From NCBI GenBank assembly GCA_041392855.1, contig JAWKLD010000001.1, positions 253,501 through 317,500 on the forward strand: 64,000 nt of DNA. The letters are read 5' to 3'. Shown piece by piece: positions 52,783 to 61,020 of the stretch. The first letter of the stretch is position 1, and every line of letters begins with the position of its first letter. This DNA comes from Flavipsychrobacter sp. (GTDB lineage: Bacteria > Bacteroidota > Bacteroidia > Chitinophagales > Chitinophagaceae). Both the position numbers and the translations under genes were made by a program. The notes below the pieces were generated by a model. The model was not told the DNA's origin and searched no databases. It worked only from the letters and a program-made list of their open reading frames with translations.

Positions 52783-53424
52783 ATGCAAGTTGACGTATTA
52801 AATAATAAAGGCGAGAAAACAGGTCGTAGTGTAGATCTACCGGACGAGATATTTAATATCGAGCCTAATGATCACTGTATCTATCTAGCGGTAAAGCAGT
52901 ATTTAGCTGCTCAACGTCAAGGTACGCACAAGACTAAAACTCGTGCAGAGGTTCAAGGTTCTACTAAGAAACTTCACCGTCAAAAAGGTACTGGTGGTTC
53001 TCGTAAGGGTAACATCCGTAACCCATTATATAAAGGTGGTGGTGTTGTTAACGGTCCTGTTCCTCACGATTATAGCTTCAAGTTAAACCGTAAGGTGAAG
53101 GATTTGGCAAAAATGTCTGCACTTACTTACAAAGCTCGTGAAAACAAGCTTTTCATAGTAGAAGACATCAAAATGGATGCTCCTAAGACGAAAGACTTCG
53201 TGGCAATGATGAATAGCATTCAGCCAAACAACCCTAAATCTCTATTCGTTATACCTGAGGTTGACGAAAATCTAATATTAAGCAGCCGTAACGTAGACAG
53301 AAACAAAACTGTTGTGCTAAGCGACGTTAATACCTACGACCTGACAAATGCTCAAGTCTTAGTATTCACAGAAAGTGCTGCTAATATGTTCAACGAGATC
53401 GTTGCAGAGACAGAAGAAGCATAA
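52783..53424 (+). CDS. rplD: 50S ribosomal protein L4
   Basis: L4 binds 23S rRNA and lines the peptide exit tunnel with its extended loop (STKKLHRQKGTGGSRKGNIRNPLYKGGGVVNGPVPHDYSFKLNRKVK). The 213-residue protein is slightly longer than the E. coli form. In E. coli L4 represses its own operon; whether it does so here is unknown, though a structured gap lies just before rplC. Confidence 0.97.
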   Translation: MQVDVLNNKGEKTGRSVDLPDEIFNIEPNDHCIYLAVKQYLAAQRQGTHKTKTRAEVQGSTKKLHRQKGTGGSRKGNIRNPLYKGGGVVNGPVPHDYSFKLNRKVKDLAKMSALTYKARENKLFIVEDIKMDAPKTKDFVAMMNSIQPNNPKSLFVIPEVDENLILSSRNVDRNKTVVLSDVNTYDLTNAQVLVFTESAANMFNEIVAETEEA

Positions 53425-53467
53425 AATAAATAAGAATAATCATTTCGTAACTCGAAATATATAGATA

Positions 53468-53761
53468 ATGAAACCAGCAGATGTTTTGGTTAAGCCAGTA
53501 ATAACCGAGAAAGTAAACCTTCAGATGGAAGAAGAAGGTCGTTATACTTTCGTGGTAGACAAAAAGGCTAACAAATTAGAGATAAAAAAAGCTGTTGAAG
53601 AGTTTTACGGTGTGCAAGTGACTAATGTGAATACTATAGTTGTACCAGGTAAAAGTAAAACACGCTTTACGAAAGCAGGATTTATTGATGGTGTTAAATC
53701 TTCTTATAAAAAAGCAATTGTAACTCTTGCAGAAGGCGAAACGATTGATTTGTTTGTATAA
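53468..53761 (+). CDS. rplW: 50S ribosomal protein L23
   Basis: L23 sits at the tunnel exit and docks trigger factor and SRP. The 97-residue protein has the family start VLVKPVITEKVNLQMEEEGRYTFVVDKKANKLEIKKAVEEFYGVQVTNVNT and the usual length. It follows rplD by 43 bases and precedes rplB by 23. Confidence 0.97.
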   Translation: MKPADVLVKPVITEKVNLQMEEEGRYTFVVDKKANKLEIKKAVEEFYGVQVTNVNTIVVPGKSKTRFTKAGFIDGVKSSYKKAIVTLAEGETIDLFV

Positions 53762-53784
53762 GAACATAATAAAGAAATTAGAAA

Positions 53785-54615
53785 ATGGCATTACGTAAAT
53801 ATAAACCGGTTACACCCGGAGCACGTTGGAGAATAGGTAACGCATATGCTGAAGTTACCACAAACGAGCCTGAAAAGAGCTTATTAGAACCACTTACAAG
53901 TACTGGTGGTCGTAACTCTAGCGGTCGTCGTGCAATGCGCTACATTGGTGGCGGTAACAAAAAGATGTATCGTATCATCGACTTTAAGCGTGACAAGAAC
54001 AATGTTCCTGGTACAGTGAAGTCTATCGAGTACGATCCAAACCGCTCTGCATTTATCGCATTGGTAATATACGCAGATGGTGAAAAACGTTACATCATTG
54101 CTCCTCAAGGTCTTGAAGTAGGTGCAGTAGTAGTAAGTGGTGAGAATGTTGCTCCAGAGGTAGGTAATGCATTACAACTTCAAAACATGCCTTTGGGTAC
54201 TGTAGTTCACAACATCGAATTACAACCTGGTCGTGGCGCGGTTATAGCTCGTTCTGCTGGTACTTATGCTCAGCTTAGTGCTAAAGAAGGTAAGTATTGC
54301 ATCTTAAAGATGCCTTCTGGTGAGTTGCGTAGAATATTAGGCGTATGTATGGCGACAGTTGGTACTGTTTCTAACAGTGACCACCAACTACAGTCAATGG
54401 GTAAAGCTGGTCGTGTACGTTGGAAAGGTCGTCGTCCTCGCACAAGAGGTGTTGCGATGAACCCTGTAGATCACCCAATGGGTGGTGGTGAAGGTAGAGC
54501 TTCAGGTGGACACCCACGTAGCCGTACCGGTAAATATGCTAAAGGAGAGAAAACTCGTAAACAAAAAAGCTCTGATAGACTAATCATTCAGCGCAAAAAC
54601 GGTAAGAAACTATAA
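53785..54615 (+). CDS. rplB: 50S ribosomal protein L2
   Basis: L2 is a core 23S rRNA-binding protein near the subunit interface and peptidyl transferase centre. The 276-residue protein starts MALRKYKPVTPGARWR and carries the conserved C-terminal part RGVAMNPVDHPMGGGEGRASGGHPRSRTGKYAKGEKTR, with the invariant histidine of HPMGGGEG. The length is normal (273 in E. coli). Confidence 0.98.
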   Translation: MALRKYKPVTPGARWRIGNAYAEVTTNEPEKSLLEPLTSTGGRNSSGRRAMRYIGGGNKKMYRIIDFKRDKNNVPGTVKSIEYDPNRSAFIALVIYADGEKRYIIAPQGLEVGAVVVSGENVAPEVGNALQLQNMPLGTVVHNIELQPGRGAVIARSAGTYAQLSAKEGKYCILKMPSGELRRILGVCMATVGTVSNSDHQLQSMGKAGRVRWKGRRPRTRGVAMNPVDHPMGGGEGRASGGHPRSRTGKYAKGEKTRKQKSSDRLIIQRKNGKKL

Positions 54616-54663
54616 TTAAGGTTTCAAACCTAACAACGATAATTATAAACTGAAAGTTTTAGA

Positions 54664-54930
54664 ATGGCTCGTTCAATAAAAAAAGGTCCTTACGTAGAAG
54701 CAAAATTGGAAGGCAAAGTCCTTGCAGTTAACGAAGGCAATGCAAAGAAAGGCGTAATCAAAACTTGGAGCCGCCGCTCTACAATTACACCTGATTTTGT
54801 AGGTCATACATTCGCAGTGCATAACGGTAACAAATTCATACCTGTATATGTAACGGAGTATATGGTAGGTCATAAGTTAGGTGAGTTTGCACCTACTCGT
54901 AACTTTAGAGGACACTCTGGTAGTAAATAA
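54664..54930 (+). CDS. rpsS: 30S ribosomal protein S19
   Basis: S19 binds 16S rRNA in the head of the small subunit with S13. The 88-residue protein shows the core MARSIKKGPYVEAKL, SRRSTITPDFVGHTFAVHNGNKFIPVYVTEYMVGHKLGEFAPTRNFRGH. It is followed by a 59-base gap with a short hairpin (CCATCTTCTGG) before rplV. Confidence 0.98.
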   Translation: MARSIKKGPYVEAKLEGKVLAVNEGNAKKGVIKTWSRRSTITPDFVGHTFAVHNGNKFIPVYVTEYMVGHKLGEFAPTRNFRGHSGSK

Positions 54931-54989
54931 TATTTAAGTAAAATAATCGGTCCATCTTCTGGTGAGGCCAAATAGAAATAAATAACAAA

Positions 54990-55376
54990 ATGGAAGCTGT
55001 AGCTCGTTTACGTAACTATCCTACATCGCCGCGCAAGATGCGTCTTTTGGCTGATTTGATACGTGGTATGGATGTTGAAAAAGCGCTAAACACATTGAAG
55101 TTTAGTACTAAGCACCCTTCAGTGCCTTTAGAAAAACTTGTACTTAGTGCAGTAGCTAACTGGGGCAACAAGAATGAAGGTATAGATGTTGCTGATGCTA
55201 ATTTGTACATCAAAACAATATTTGTAGATGGTGGTCGTGTTTTGAAACGTATGCAACCTGCACCGCAAGGTCGTGCATATAGAATCAGAAAGCGTAGCAA
55301 CCATGTTACTGTTATTGTAGATAGCCGTAACCCTGTTGCTGCTCCGGTAGCAACTGAAACAAACGAAGAAAACTAA
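54990..55376 (+). CDS. rplV: 50S ribosomal protein L22
   Basis: L22 lines the exit tunnel and is the site of some macrolide resistance changes. The 128-residue protein has ARLRNYPTSPRKMRLLADLIRGMDVEKALNTLKFSTKHPSVPLEKLVLSAVANW and the tunnel hairpin region DGGRVLKRMQPAPQGRAYRIRKRSNHVTV. A C-terminal tail of about 15 residues (AAPVATETNEEN) exceeds the E. coli length. Confidence 0.98.
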   Translation: MEAVARLRNYPTSPRKMRLLADLIRGMDVEKALNTLKFSTKHPSVPLEKLVLSAVANWGNKNEGIDVADANLYIKTIFVDGGRVLKRMQPAPQGRAYRIRKRSNHVTVIVDSRNPVAAPVATETNEEN

Positions 55377-55404
55377 AACATTCAACTAATTTAATATATA
55401 ACGA

Positions 55405-56154
55405 ATGGGTCAAAAAGCAAATCCTATAGGTAACAGGTTGGGAATCATCCGCGGATGGGACTCAATGTGGTATAGCTCAAAGAAGGATTATGGTCAGAAA
55501 CTAGTAGAAGATCATAAAATCCGTACTTACCTGAACGCACGTATCAACAAAGGTGGTGTTTCTCGCATCGTCATTGAGCGTACTCTAGGTAAACTTATTG
55601 TTACTATACATACTTCTAAGCCTGGTATCATAATAGGTAAAGGTGGTTCTGAAGTTGATCGTATCAAAGAAGAACTGAAGAAGTTGACGGACAAGGAAGA
55701 TGTTCAGATCAACATTATGGAGATTCGTCGTCCTGAACTTGATGCACAGATCGTTGCTGAAACTATAGCACGTCAATTAGAAAGCCGTGTTAGTTATAAG
55801 AGAGCTATTAAAATGGCTATCTCTACTGCAATGAGAATGGGTGCTGAAGGTATCAAAATTAAAGTTGGTGGACGTTTGAATGGTGCGGAAATTGCTCGTT
55901 CTGAAGAGTTTAAACAAGGACGTACTCCATTACATACATTCCGTATGGATATCGATTATGCATCAGTATTTGCATTAACTGTATACGGTAAGATCGGTAT
56001 CAAAGTATGGATTTGTAAAGGTGAAGTATTAGGAAAGCGTGACCTTAACCCTAACTTCTCAGCAGGTTCTGATCGTCGTGGTGGCGGTGAGCGTAGCGGA
56101 GGAAATGATAGAGGTGGTCGTGGACGCGGTGGACGTGGTGGACGTCGTAATTAA
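55405..56154 (+). CDS. rpsC: 30S ribosomal protein S3 with RGG-rich tail
   Basis: S3 contributes to the mRNA entry site. The 249-residue protein starts MGQKANPIGNRLGIIRGWDSMWYSSK, contains the KH domain (KPGIIIGKGGSEVDRIKEELKK) and the C-terminal domain (ISTAMRMGAEGIKIKVGGRLNGAEIARSE). The last 26 residues after about position 222 are a glycine/arginine tail rich in RGG repeats, not present in the E. coli form. Such tails are typical of RNA-binding proteins. Confidence 0.97.
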   Translation: MGQKANPIGNRLGIIRGWDSMWYSSKKDYGQKLVEDHKIRTYLNARINKGGVSRIVIERTLGKLIVTIHTSKPGIIIGKGGSEVDRIKEELKKLTDKEDVQINIMEIRRPELDAQIVAETIARQLESRVSYKRAIKMAISTAMRMGAEGIKIKVGGRLNGAEIARSEEFKQGRTPLHTFRMDIDYASVFALTVYGKIGIKVWICKGEVLGKRDLNPNFSAGSDRRGGGERSGGNDRGGRGRGGRGGRRN

Positions 56155-56190
56155 TAATATTTGTAGAGCAACTATTAAAATATTGTAACA

Positions 56191-56613
56191 ATGTTACAAC
56201 CTAAAAAAACGAAACATAGGAAAGCCCATAAAGGTAGAATCAGAGGTAACGCACAACGTGGTGCTACTATTGCATTCGGTTCTTTCGGACTAAAAGCATT
56301 GGAGCCTAAGTGGATTACAAACCGCCAAATTGAGGCAGCTCGTCAGGCAATGACGCGTCACATGAAGCGTGAGGGTAACGTTTGGATCAGAATATTCCCT
56401 GACAAGCCTGTAACTGCTAAACCAGCCGAAGTACGTATGGGTAAAGGTAAAGGTAGCTTGGATTACTGGGCAGCTGTAGTGAAGCCGGGACGTATTATGT
56501 TCGAAATGGACGGTGTTCCGAGGGCAATAGCAGAAGAAGCATTAAGACTTGCTGCACAAAAGCTTCCTATTAAAACGAAATTTGTTGTTCGTAGAGACTA
56601 TAACGGAGCGTAA
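56191..56613 (+). CDS. rplP: 50S ribosomal protein L16
   Basis: L16 organises the A-site tRNA region of the large subunit and is needed for late assembly. The 140-residue protein starts MLQPKKTKHRKAHKGRIRGNAQRG and has the loop with the conserved arginine RIFPDKPVTAKPAEVRMGKGKGSLDYWAAVVKPGRIMFEMDGV. It is followed by rpmC after 43 bases. Confidence 0.98.
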   Translation: MLQPKKTKHRKAHKGRIRGNAQRGATIAFGSFGLKALEPKWITNRQIEAARQAMTRHMKREGNVWIRIFPDKPVTAKPAEVRMGKGKGSLDYWAAVVKPGRIMFEMDGVPRAIAEEALRLAAQKLPIKTKFVVRRDYNGA

Positions 56614-56656
56614 GCCATTAGTGTTAGCGAACTAAATAATATTAAAAATTTGAATC

Positions 56657-56872
56657 ATGGCCAACACAAGTAAATCGCAGGTTCAGGAGTATAGCTCAAT
56701 GGATGATCAGGCATTAGCTGACAAGATCACGGAAGAAGAGGTAAGACTGAAGAAATTGAAATTCAGCCATGCTGTTAATCCAATAGAAAACCCGCTTGTA
56801 ATACGTCAATTACGTCGCAGCATTGCACGTATGAAAACGATACAGAATAGCAGAACATCTAGTTCAAAATAA
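56657..56872 (+). CDS. rpmC: 50S ribosomal protein L29
   Basis: L29 is a small helical protein near the tunnel exit. The 71-residue product has the family core MDDQALADKITEEEVRLKKLKFSHAVNPIENPLVIRQLRRSIARMKTI, preceded by a short N-terminal extension and followed by a Ser-rich tail. It precedes rpsQ by 11 bases. Confidence 0.95.
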   Translation: MANTSKSQVQEYSSMDDQALADKITEEEVRLKKLKFSHAVNPIENPLVIRQLRRSIARMKTIQNSRTSSSK

Positions 56873-56883
56873 AAGTTTTAGAA

Positions 56884-57183
56884 ATGTCAACAACGACTGA
56901 AACAAAAACAGAAGCAACGAATAAGCCTTTATCAAGAAGGTTTAGAAAATCACGTATAGGTTTAGTGACTAGTGATAAAATGGATAAAACCATCACTGTT
57001 ACAGTTTTACGTAAAGTAAAACACCCTATATACGGTAAGTTCGTTAAGAAGTCGAACAAATTCCACGCTCATGATGAGAACAACACTGCTGGTGTTGGTG
57101 ATACAGTACGTATCATGGAAACTCGACCTTTAAGCAAAACTAAGCGCTGGCGCCTAGTAGAAATAATTGAAAAAGCTAAGTAA
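56884..57183 (+). CDS. rpsQ: 30S ribosomal protein S17
   Basis: S17 binds 16S rRNA early in assembly. The 99-residue protein has the core RIGLVTSDKMDKTITVTVLRKVKHPIYGKFVKKSNKFHAHDE and GDTVRIMETRPLSKTKRWRLVEII. It starts with a Thr/Glu/Lys-rich extension of about 20 residues before the usual core. Confidence 0.97.
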   Translation: MSTTTETKTEATNKPLSRRFRKSRIGLVTSDKMDKTITVTVLRKVKHPIYGKFVKKSNKFHAHDENNTAGVGDTVRIMETRPLSKTKRWRLVEIIEKAK

Positions 57184-57204
57184 TAGAAATCTTAATATAA
57201 TAAG

Positions 57205-57573
57205 ATGATACAACAAGAATCAAGGCTTAGTGTAGCCGACAACAGTGGAGCTAAGGAAGTACTATGCATCCGTGTGTTAGGTAACTCTGGACAAAACTAT
57301 GCAGCTATTGGAGATAAAATAGTTGTTACTGTAAAAAATGCATTACCTGGTGGCGGTATGAAAAAAGGTACTGTTTCTAAAGCAGTTATCGTTCGCACTA
57401 AGAACAAGTTACGTCGTAAGGATGGTTCATACATCAACTTTGATGATAATGCAGTAGTTCTTCTTAACAACTCAGATGAGCCAAGAGGTACTCGTATATT
57501 CGGACCAGTAGCGCGTGAACTACGTGATAAAGGCTACATGAAAATAGTTTCATTAGCACCAGAAGTATTGTAA
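57205..57573 (+). CDS. rplN: 50S ribosomal protein L14
   Basis: L14 contacts both L19 and the small subunit at the interface. The 122-residue protein has MIQQESRLSVADNSGAKEVLCIRVLG and ends RELRDKGYMKIVSLAPEVL, as usual for the family. A 69-base gap with a -7-like element follows before rplX. Confidence 0.98.
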   Translation: MIQQESRLSVADNSGAKEVLCIRVLGNSGQNYAAIGDKIVVTVKNALPGGGMKKGTVSKAVIVRTKNKLRRKDGSYINFDDNAVVLLNNSDEPRGTRIFGPVARELRDKGYMKIVSLAPEVL

Positions 57574-57582
57574 AATATGTTG

Positions 57583-57590
57583 TACCTTTG
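57583..57590 (+). promoter_or_regulatory. possible internal -7 element (TACCTTTG) before rplX
   Basis: TACCTTTGCAG here repeats the 11 bases found at the main operon promoter (51719-51729), but no TTG lies 19-21 bases upstream. An internal weak promoter or a chance match are both possible. Confidence 0.35.
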
Positions 57591-57642
57591 CAGCCCGTTT
57601 TCAGATGGGTATGTATAGAACAACTTTTAATCTATAGTAATT

Positions 57643-57981
57643 GTGAAAAACAGATTTCAACCAAAATTCAATATCAGAAAAGGCGATAATGTTATCGTTA
57701 TAGCTGGTAATGATAAGGATAACAACACACCACACAAGGTTTTGGCTGTATATCCACACGCTGCTCGTGTATTGGTAGAAGGTGTAAATATTGTTACAAA
57801 ACACCTTAAGCCAAACGCTCAGAACCCACAAGGTAGCATCGTGAAAGAAGAAGCACCTATACATATATCTAATGTTATGCTTTGGGATGCTAAAGCCAAG
57901 TCTGCTACACGTATCAAGCGTGAGCGTACTAATGGAAAAATTGTTCGTATATCTAAAAAGTCTGGGGAGGAAATTAAATAA
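57643..57981 (+). CDS. rplX: 50S ribosomal protein L24
   Basis: L24 is an assembly-initiating protein of the large subunit. The 112-residue protein has FNIRKGDNVIVIAGNDKDNNTPHKVLAVYPHAARVLVEGVNIVTKHLKP. The frame begins with GTG at 57643. Its TAA shares one base with the rplE ATG (TAATG), so the two genes are translationally coupled. Confidence 0.97.
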   Translation: MKNRFQPKFNIRKGDNVIVIAGNDKDNNTPHKVLAVYPHAARVLVEGVNIVTKHLKPNAQNPQGSIVKEEAPIHISNVMLWDAKAKSATRIKRERTNGKIVRISKKSGEEIK

Positions 57982-58559
57982 TGGAAACTACAGTATACAA
58001 GCCTCGCTTACAGAAGCAATATAACGACGAAGTTGTACCAGCTTTGATGAAAAAGTTTGGCTACAAAACAGTTATGCAGTGCCCTCGTTTGGTTAAGATA
58101 TGTCTTAACCAAGGTGTTAAAGGTTCAGTAGCAGATAAGAAATTGATCGATGATGCTGTGAAGGAGATGACAATGATCTCTGGTCAAAAAGCTGTGCCAA
58201 CACTTTCTAAGAAGGATATCTCAAACTTTAAACTACGTAAACACATGCCTATCGGTTGTCGTGTTACACTACGTAGTACTAAAATGTATGAGTTCTTAGA
58301 TCGTTTTATCGCTGTAACACTACCACGTGTACGTGACTTTAAAGGTATCAATGATAAATCTTTTGACGGTCGTGGTAACTACACTATGGGTGTTACTGAA
58401 CAGATCATCTATCCGGAGATCGATATTGATAAGGTAAACCGTATCAGCGGTATGGACATCACTTTTGTGACTACAGCTAATACAAATGAAGAAGCATACG
58501 AATTACTTAAAGAATTAGGTATGCCATTCAAGAACATAAAAATCGAAAATAATAACTAA
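57981..58559 (+). CDS. rplE: 50S ribosomal protein L5
   Basis: L5 carries 5S rRNA into the large subunit and contacts the P-site tRNA. The 192-residue protein has LVKICLNQGVKGSVADKKLIDDAVKEMTMISGQKAVPTLSKKDISNFKLRKHMPIGCRVTLR and GVTEQIIYPEIDIDKVNRISGMDITFVTTANTNEEAYELLKELGMPF. A dozen residues longer than the E. coli form. Confidence 0.98.
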   Translation: METTVYKPRLQKQYNDEVVPALMKKFGYKTVMQCPRLVKICLNQGVKGSVADKKLIDDAVKEMTMISGQKAVPTLSKKDISNFKLRKHMPIGCRVTLRSTKMYEFLDRFIAVTLPRVRDFKGINDKSFDGRGNYTMGVTEQIIYPEIDIDKVNRISGMDITFVTTANTNEEAYELLKELGMPFKNIKIENNN

Positions 58560-58565
58560 TTATAA

Positions 58566-58835
58566 ATGGCTAGACAATCAGTAAAAGCCCGCCAACGCAA
58601 ACGCGAAGCAATGGTAGCGAAGTATGCTGAAAAGCGTGCTGAACTTAAAGCCGCAGGAGATTACGCTGCACTAGACAAATTACCGAAGAACGCTTCTCCG
58701 GTACGTTTGAAAAACAGATGCCAGCTTACAGGTCGTCCTAAAGGTTATATGCGTCAGTTCGGTATTTCACGTAACGTATTCCGCGACATGGCTTTAGATG
58801 GCAAAATACCAGGTGTTCGTAAAGCAAGCTGGTAA
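58566..58835 (+). CDS. rpsN: 30S ribosomal protein S14 (zinc-independent type)
   Basis: S14 supports head assembly of the small subunit. The 89-residue protein has the long zinc-free form: MARQSVKARQRKREAMVAKYAEKRAELKAAGDYAAL and RLKNRCQLTGRPKGYMRQFGISRNVFRDMALDGKIPGVRKASW. No CxxC zinc pairs are present, so there is no zinc-dependent paralogue logic here. A 74-base gap to rpsH holds a weak GTTGT/ACAAC inverted repeat. Confidence 0.97.
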   Translation: MARQSVKARQRKREAMVAKYAEKRAELKAAGDYAALDKLPKNASPVRLKNRCQLTGRPKGYMRQFGISRNVFRDMALDGKIPGVRKASW

Positions 58836-58909
58836 TTATTAAACGTTGTAAGGTCAACCTAACTTTTTTGAAACCGACAACAAACTTTATTTACAAACTA
58901 AATTAGAAA

Positions 58910-59308
58910 ATGGTAACAGATCCAATAGCAGACTATCTTACTAGAGTACGTAACGCGCAAATGGCACGTCATCGTATCGTAGAAATACCAGCTTCAAAGG
59001 TTAAGAAGCGCATGACTGAAATTTTGTATGACAAAGGTTATATCCTTAAGTACAAATTTGAAGACGATAATAAGCAAGGTGTTATTAAGATAGCGCTTAA
59101 ATATGATGCACAAACTAAAGAACCAGCAATAAAATCTTTAGAGCGTGTTAGCCGTCCTGGTCTTCGTCAATACGCTAAGCCAAGTGAGATCAAAAGAGTG
59201 ATTAATGGTTTAGGTATTGCTATAGTGTCTACATCTAAAGGTGTAATGACAGATAAAGAAGCTAAGGCGCAGAATGTGGGTGGTGAAGTATTGTGTAACA
59301 TCTATTAA
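58910..59308 (+). CDS. rpsH: 30S ribosomal protein S8
   Basis: S8 binds the central 16S domain and in E. coli represses the spc operon at rplE. The 132-residue protein has MVTDPIADYLTRVRNAQMARHRIVEIPASKVKKRMTEILYDKGYI and the C-terminal VSTSKGVMTDKEAKAQNVGGEVLCNIY. It precedes rplF by 87 bases with a short hairpin (GCC..GGC at 59340-59352). Confidence 0.98.
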   Translation: MVTDPIADYLTRVRNAQMARHRIVEIPASKVKKRMTEILYDKGYILKYKFEDDNKQGVIKIALKYDAQTKEPAIKSLERVSRPGLRQYAKPSEIKRVINGLGIAIVSTSKGVMTDKEAKAQNVGGEVLCNIY

Positions 59309-59395
59309 TAATAAAACAGTAATTGATACATTAAGCCGTGCCTATACTAGGCTGACCGGTCGATTGCTATCATAACAATATAAAGACTTAATAAT

Positions 59396-59950
59396 ATGTC
59401 TCGTATAGGTAATAGTCCAATTTCAATTCCAAGTGGTGTAACTATCACAGTTGCTGAGGGCAATGTGGTTACAGTAAAAGGACCTAAAGGTGAATTAAAA
59501 GAAACTATCGATAGCGATATGGTTCTTGAAGTAGCTGACGGTACTTTAACTATCAAGCGCCCGTCTGAGCAGATCCGTCACCGTGCAGTGCATGGTTTAA
59601 GTCGTGCTCTTGTTGCTAACATGGTTACAGGTGTAACTGAAGGCTTTAAGAAAGAGCTTGACCTTGTAGGTGTAGGTTATCGTGCTGCAGTTCAAGGTCA
59701 GACTTTAGATATGTCTCTAGGTTATTCTCACAACATCGTGTTTGAACTACCTAAAGAAGTTAAAGCTGAGGCTGAAATGAAGAAAGGTGTTCCTCCAAGA
59801 ATTACGCTTGAGTCTATAGATAAGCAACTTGTTGGTCAAGTAGCTGCTAAGATCCGTAGCTTACGTAAGCCTGAGCCTTACAAAGGAAAGGGTGTGCGTT
59901 ATGTTGGTGAATACATTCGTCGTAAAGCTGGTAAGTCTGCAGCTAAGTAA
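59396..59950 (+). CDS. rplF: 50S ribosomal protein L6
   Basis: L6 lies near the sarcin-ricin loop, next to the translation factor binding site. The 184-residue protein has MSRIGNSPISIPSGVTITVAEGNVVTVKGPKGELKETI and ends in RSLRKPEPYKGKGVRYVGEYIRRKAGKSAAK, the family end. It is followed by a 106-base gap that holds a GC-rich hairpin. Confidence 0.98.
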   Translation: MSRIGNSPISIPSGVTITVAEGNVVTVKGPKGELKETIDSDMVLEVADGTLTIKRPSEQIRHRAVHGLSRALVANMVTGVTEGFKKELDLVGVGYRAAVQGQTLDMSLGYSHNIVFELPKEVKAEAEMKKGVPPRITLESIDKQLVGQVAAKIRSLRKPEPYKGKGVRYVGEYIRRKAGKSAAK

Positions 59951-60009
59951 TAAGGTTTTATCAGCTGCTTAGTAATAAGCACTGTATTAATATAAACATT
60001 AAAAATCTC

Positions 60010-60034
60010 GGCAGCCATCCCACAGGGGTGAGCC
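60010..60034 (+). other. GC-rich hairpin in the rplF-rplR gap
   Basis: GGC (60010-60012), then CATCCC-ACA-GGGGTG (60016-60030, one T.G pair), then GCC (60032-60034). The hairpin stands out in otherwise AT-rich DNA and lies 22 bases before rplR. A regulatory or RNA-processing role is possible but unproven. Confidence 0.4.
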
Positions 60035-60056
60035 CGTAACATAAAAAGTAAATAAG

Positions 60057-60416
60057 ATGTCTCTTGATCAAAAAGTAGTTCGTCGTCAAAAATTACGCTG
60101 GCGTATACGTACCAATGTAAAAGGTACAGCACAAAAGCCTCGTATGTCTGTATTCCGTAGTAATAAGGATATATACGTACAACTTATAGATGATGTAACT
60201 GGTACAACATTGGCTTCTGCTAATTCTCGTCAGAAGGATATTGCTGCACAAAGTGGTAATAAAGTAGAAAAGGCTGCTATGGTGGGTAAAGCAATTGCTG
60301 CTGCTGCTAAAGAAGTAGGGGTAGAACAATGTGTTTTCGACCGTGGTGGTTACTTATACCATGGCCGTGTTAAATCATTAGCTGACGGTGCACGTGAAGG
60401 TGGATTGAAGCTATAA
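60057..60416 (+). CDS. rplR: 50S ribosomal protein L18
   Basis: L18 binds 5S rRNA with L5. The 119-residue protein has VVRRQKLRWRIRTNVKGTAQKPRMSVFRSNKDIYVQLIDDVTGTTLASANSRQKD and ends CVFDRGGYLYHGRVKSLADGAREGGLKL, as usual. The ATG at 60057 gives the normal length. Confidence 0.98.
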   Translation: MSLDQKVVRRQKLRWRIRTNVKGTAQKPRMSVFRSNKDIYVQLIDDVTGTTLASANSRQKDIAAQSGNKVEKAAMVGKAIAAAAKEVGVEQCVFDRGGYLYHGRVKSLADGAREGGLKL

Positions 60417-60446
60417 TTATTATTTGAATTTTATATAATAAAGATA

Positions 60447-60965
60447 ATGTCTAACTCAAATACAAATCGCATAAAAGCTGGAGATCTTGAACTAACGGAG
60501 AAAGTAGTTTCGATAAACCGTGTTGTGAAAACAACTAAGGGTGGTCGTGCTTTTAGCTTCTCTGCATTAGTAGTAGTAGGAGATGGTAAAGGTGTTGTAG
60601 GTCACGGTCTTGGTAAAGCGAAAGAAGTACAAGAAGCAATCACTAAAGGAATAGATGATGCTAAGAAGAACTTGATCAAAGTTCCTGTTATGCACGGTAC
60701 TATACCTCATGCTCAGCTTTCAAAGCAAGGTGCTGCTAAGGTTTTAATTAAGCCTGCTGCACACGGTACAGGTGTAATTGCTGGTGGTAGCATGCGTGCT
60801 GTTTTAGAAGCTGCTGGTATCACTGACGTACTTACAAAGAACCTAGGTTCTGCTAACCCACAAAACGTGGTTAAAGCAACATTTACTGCTCTAGCAACTT
60901 TGCGTGAGCCTGTTAAAGTAGCAAGAGATCGTAACGTAAGCCTTAAGAAAGTATTCAACGGATAA
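60447..60965 (+). CDS. rpsE: 30S ribosomal protein S5
   Basis: S5 shapes the mRNA entry channel and affects decoding accuracy. The 172-residue protein has LTEKVVSINRVVKTTKGGRAFSFSALVVVGDGKGVVGHGLGKAKEVQEAI and the C-terminal ITDVLTKNLGSANPQNVVKATFTALATLREPVKVARDRN. Length is close to that of E. coli (167). Confidence 0.98.
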   Translation: MSNSNTNRIKAGDLELTEKVVSINRVVKTTKGGRAFSFSALVVVGDGKGVVGHGLGKAKEVQEAITKGIDDAKKNLIKVPVMHGTIPHAQLSKQGAAKVLIKPAAHGTGVIAGGSMRAVLEAAGITDVLTKNLGSANPQNVVKATFTALATLREPVKVARDRNVSLKKVFNG

Positions 60966-61020
60966 TATTCGTTATACACTTTCAAGGTATTTTATAAAAC
61001 TATTGAATATAAGTAGCGTC

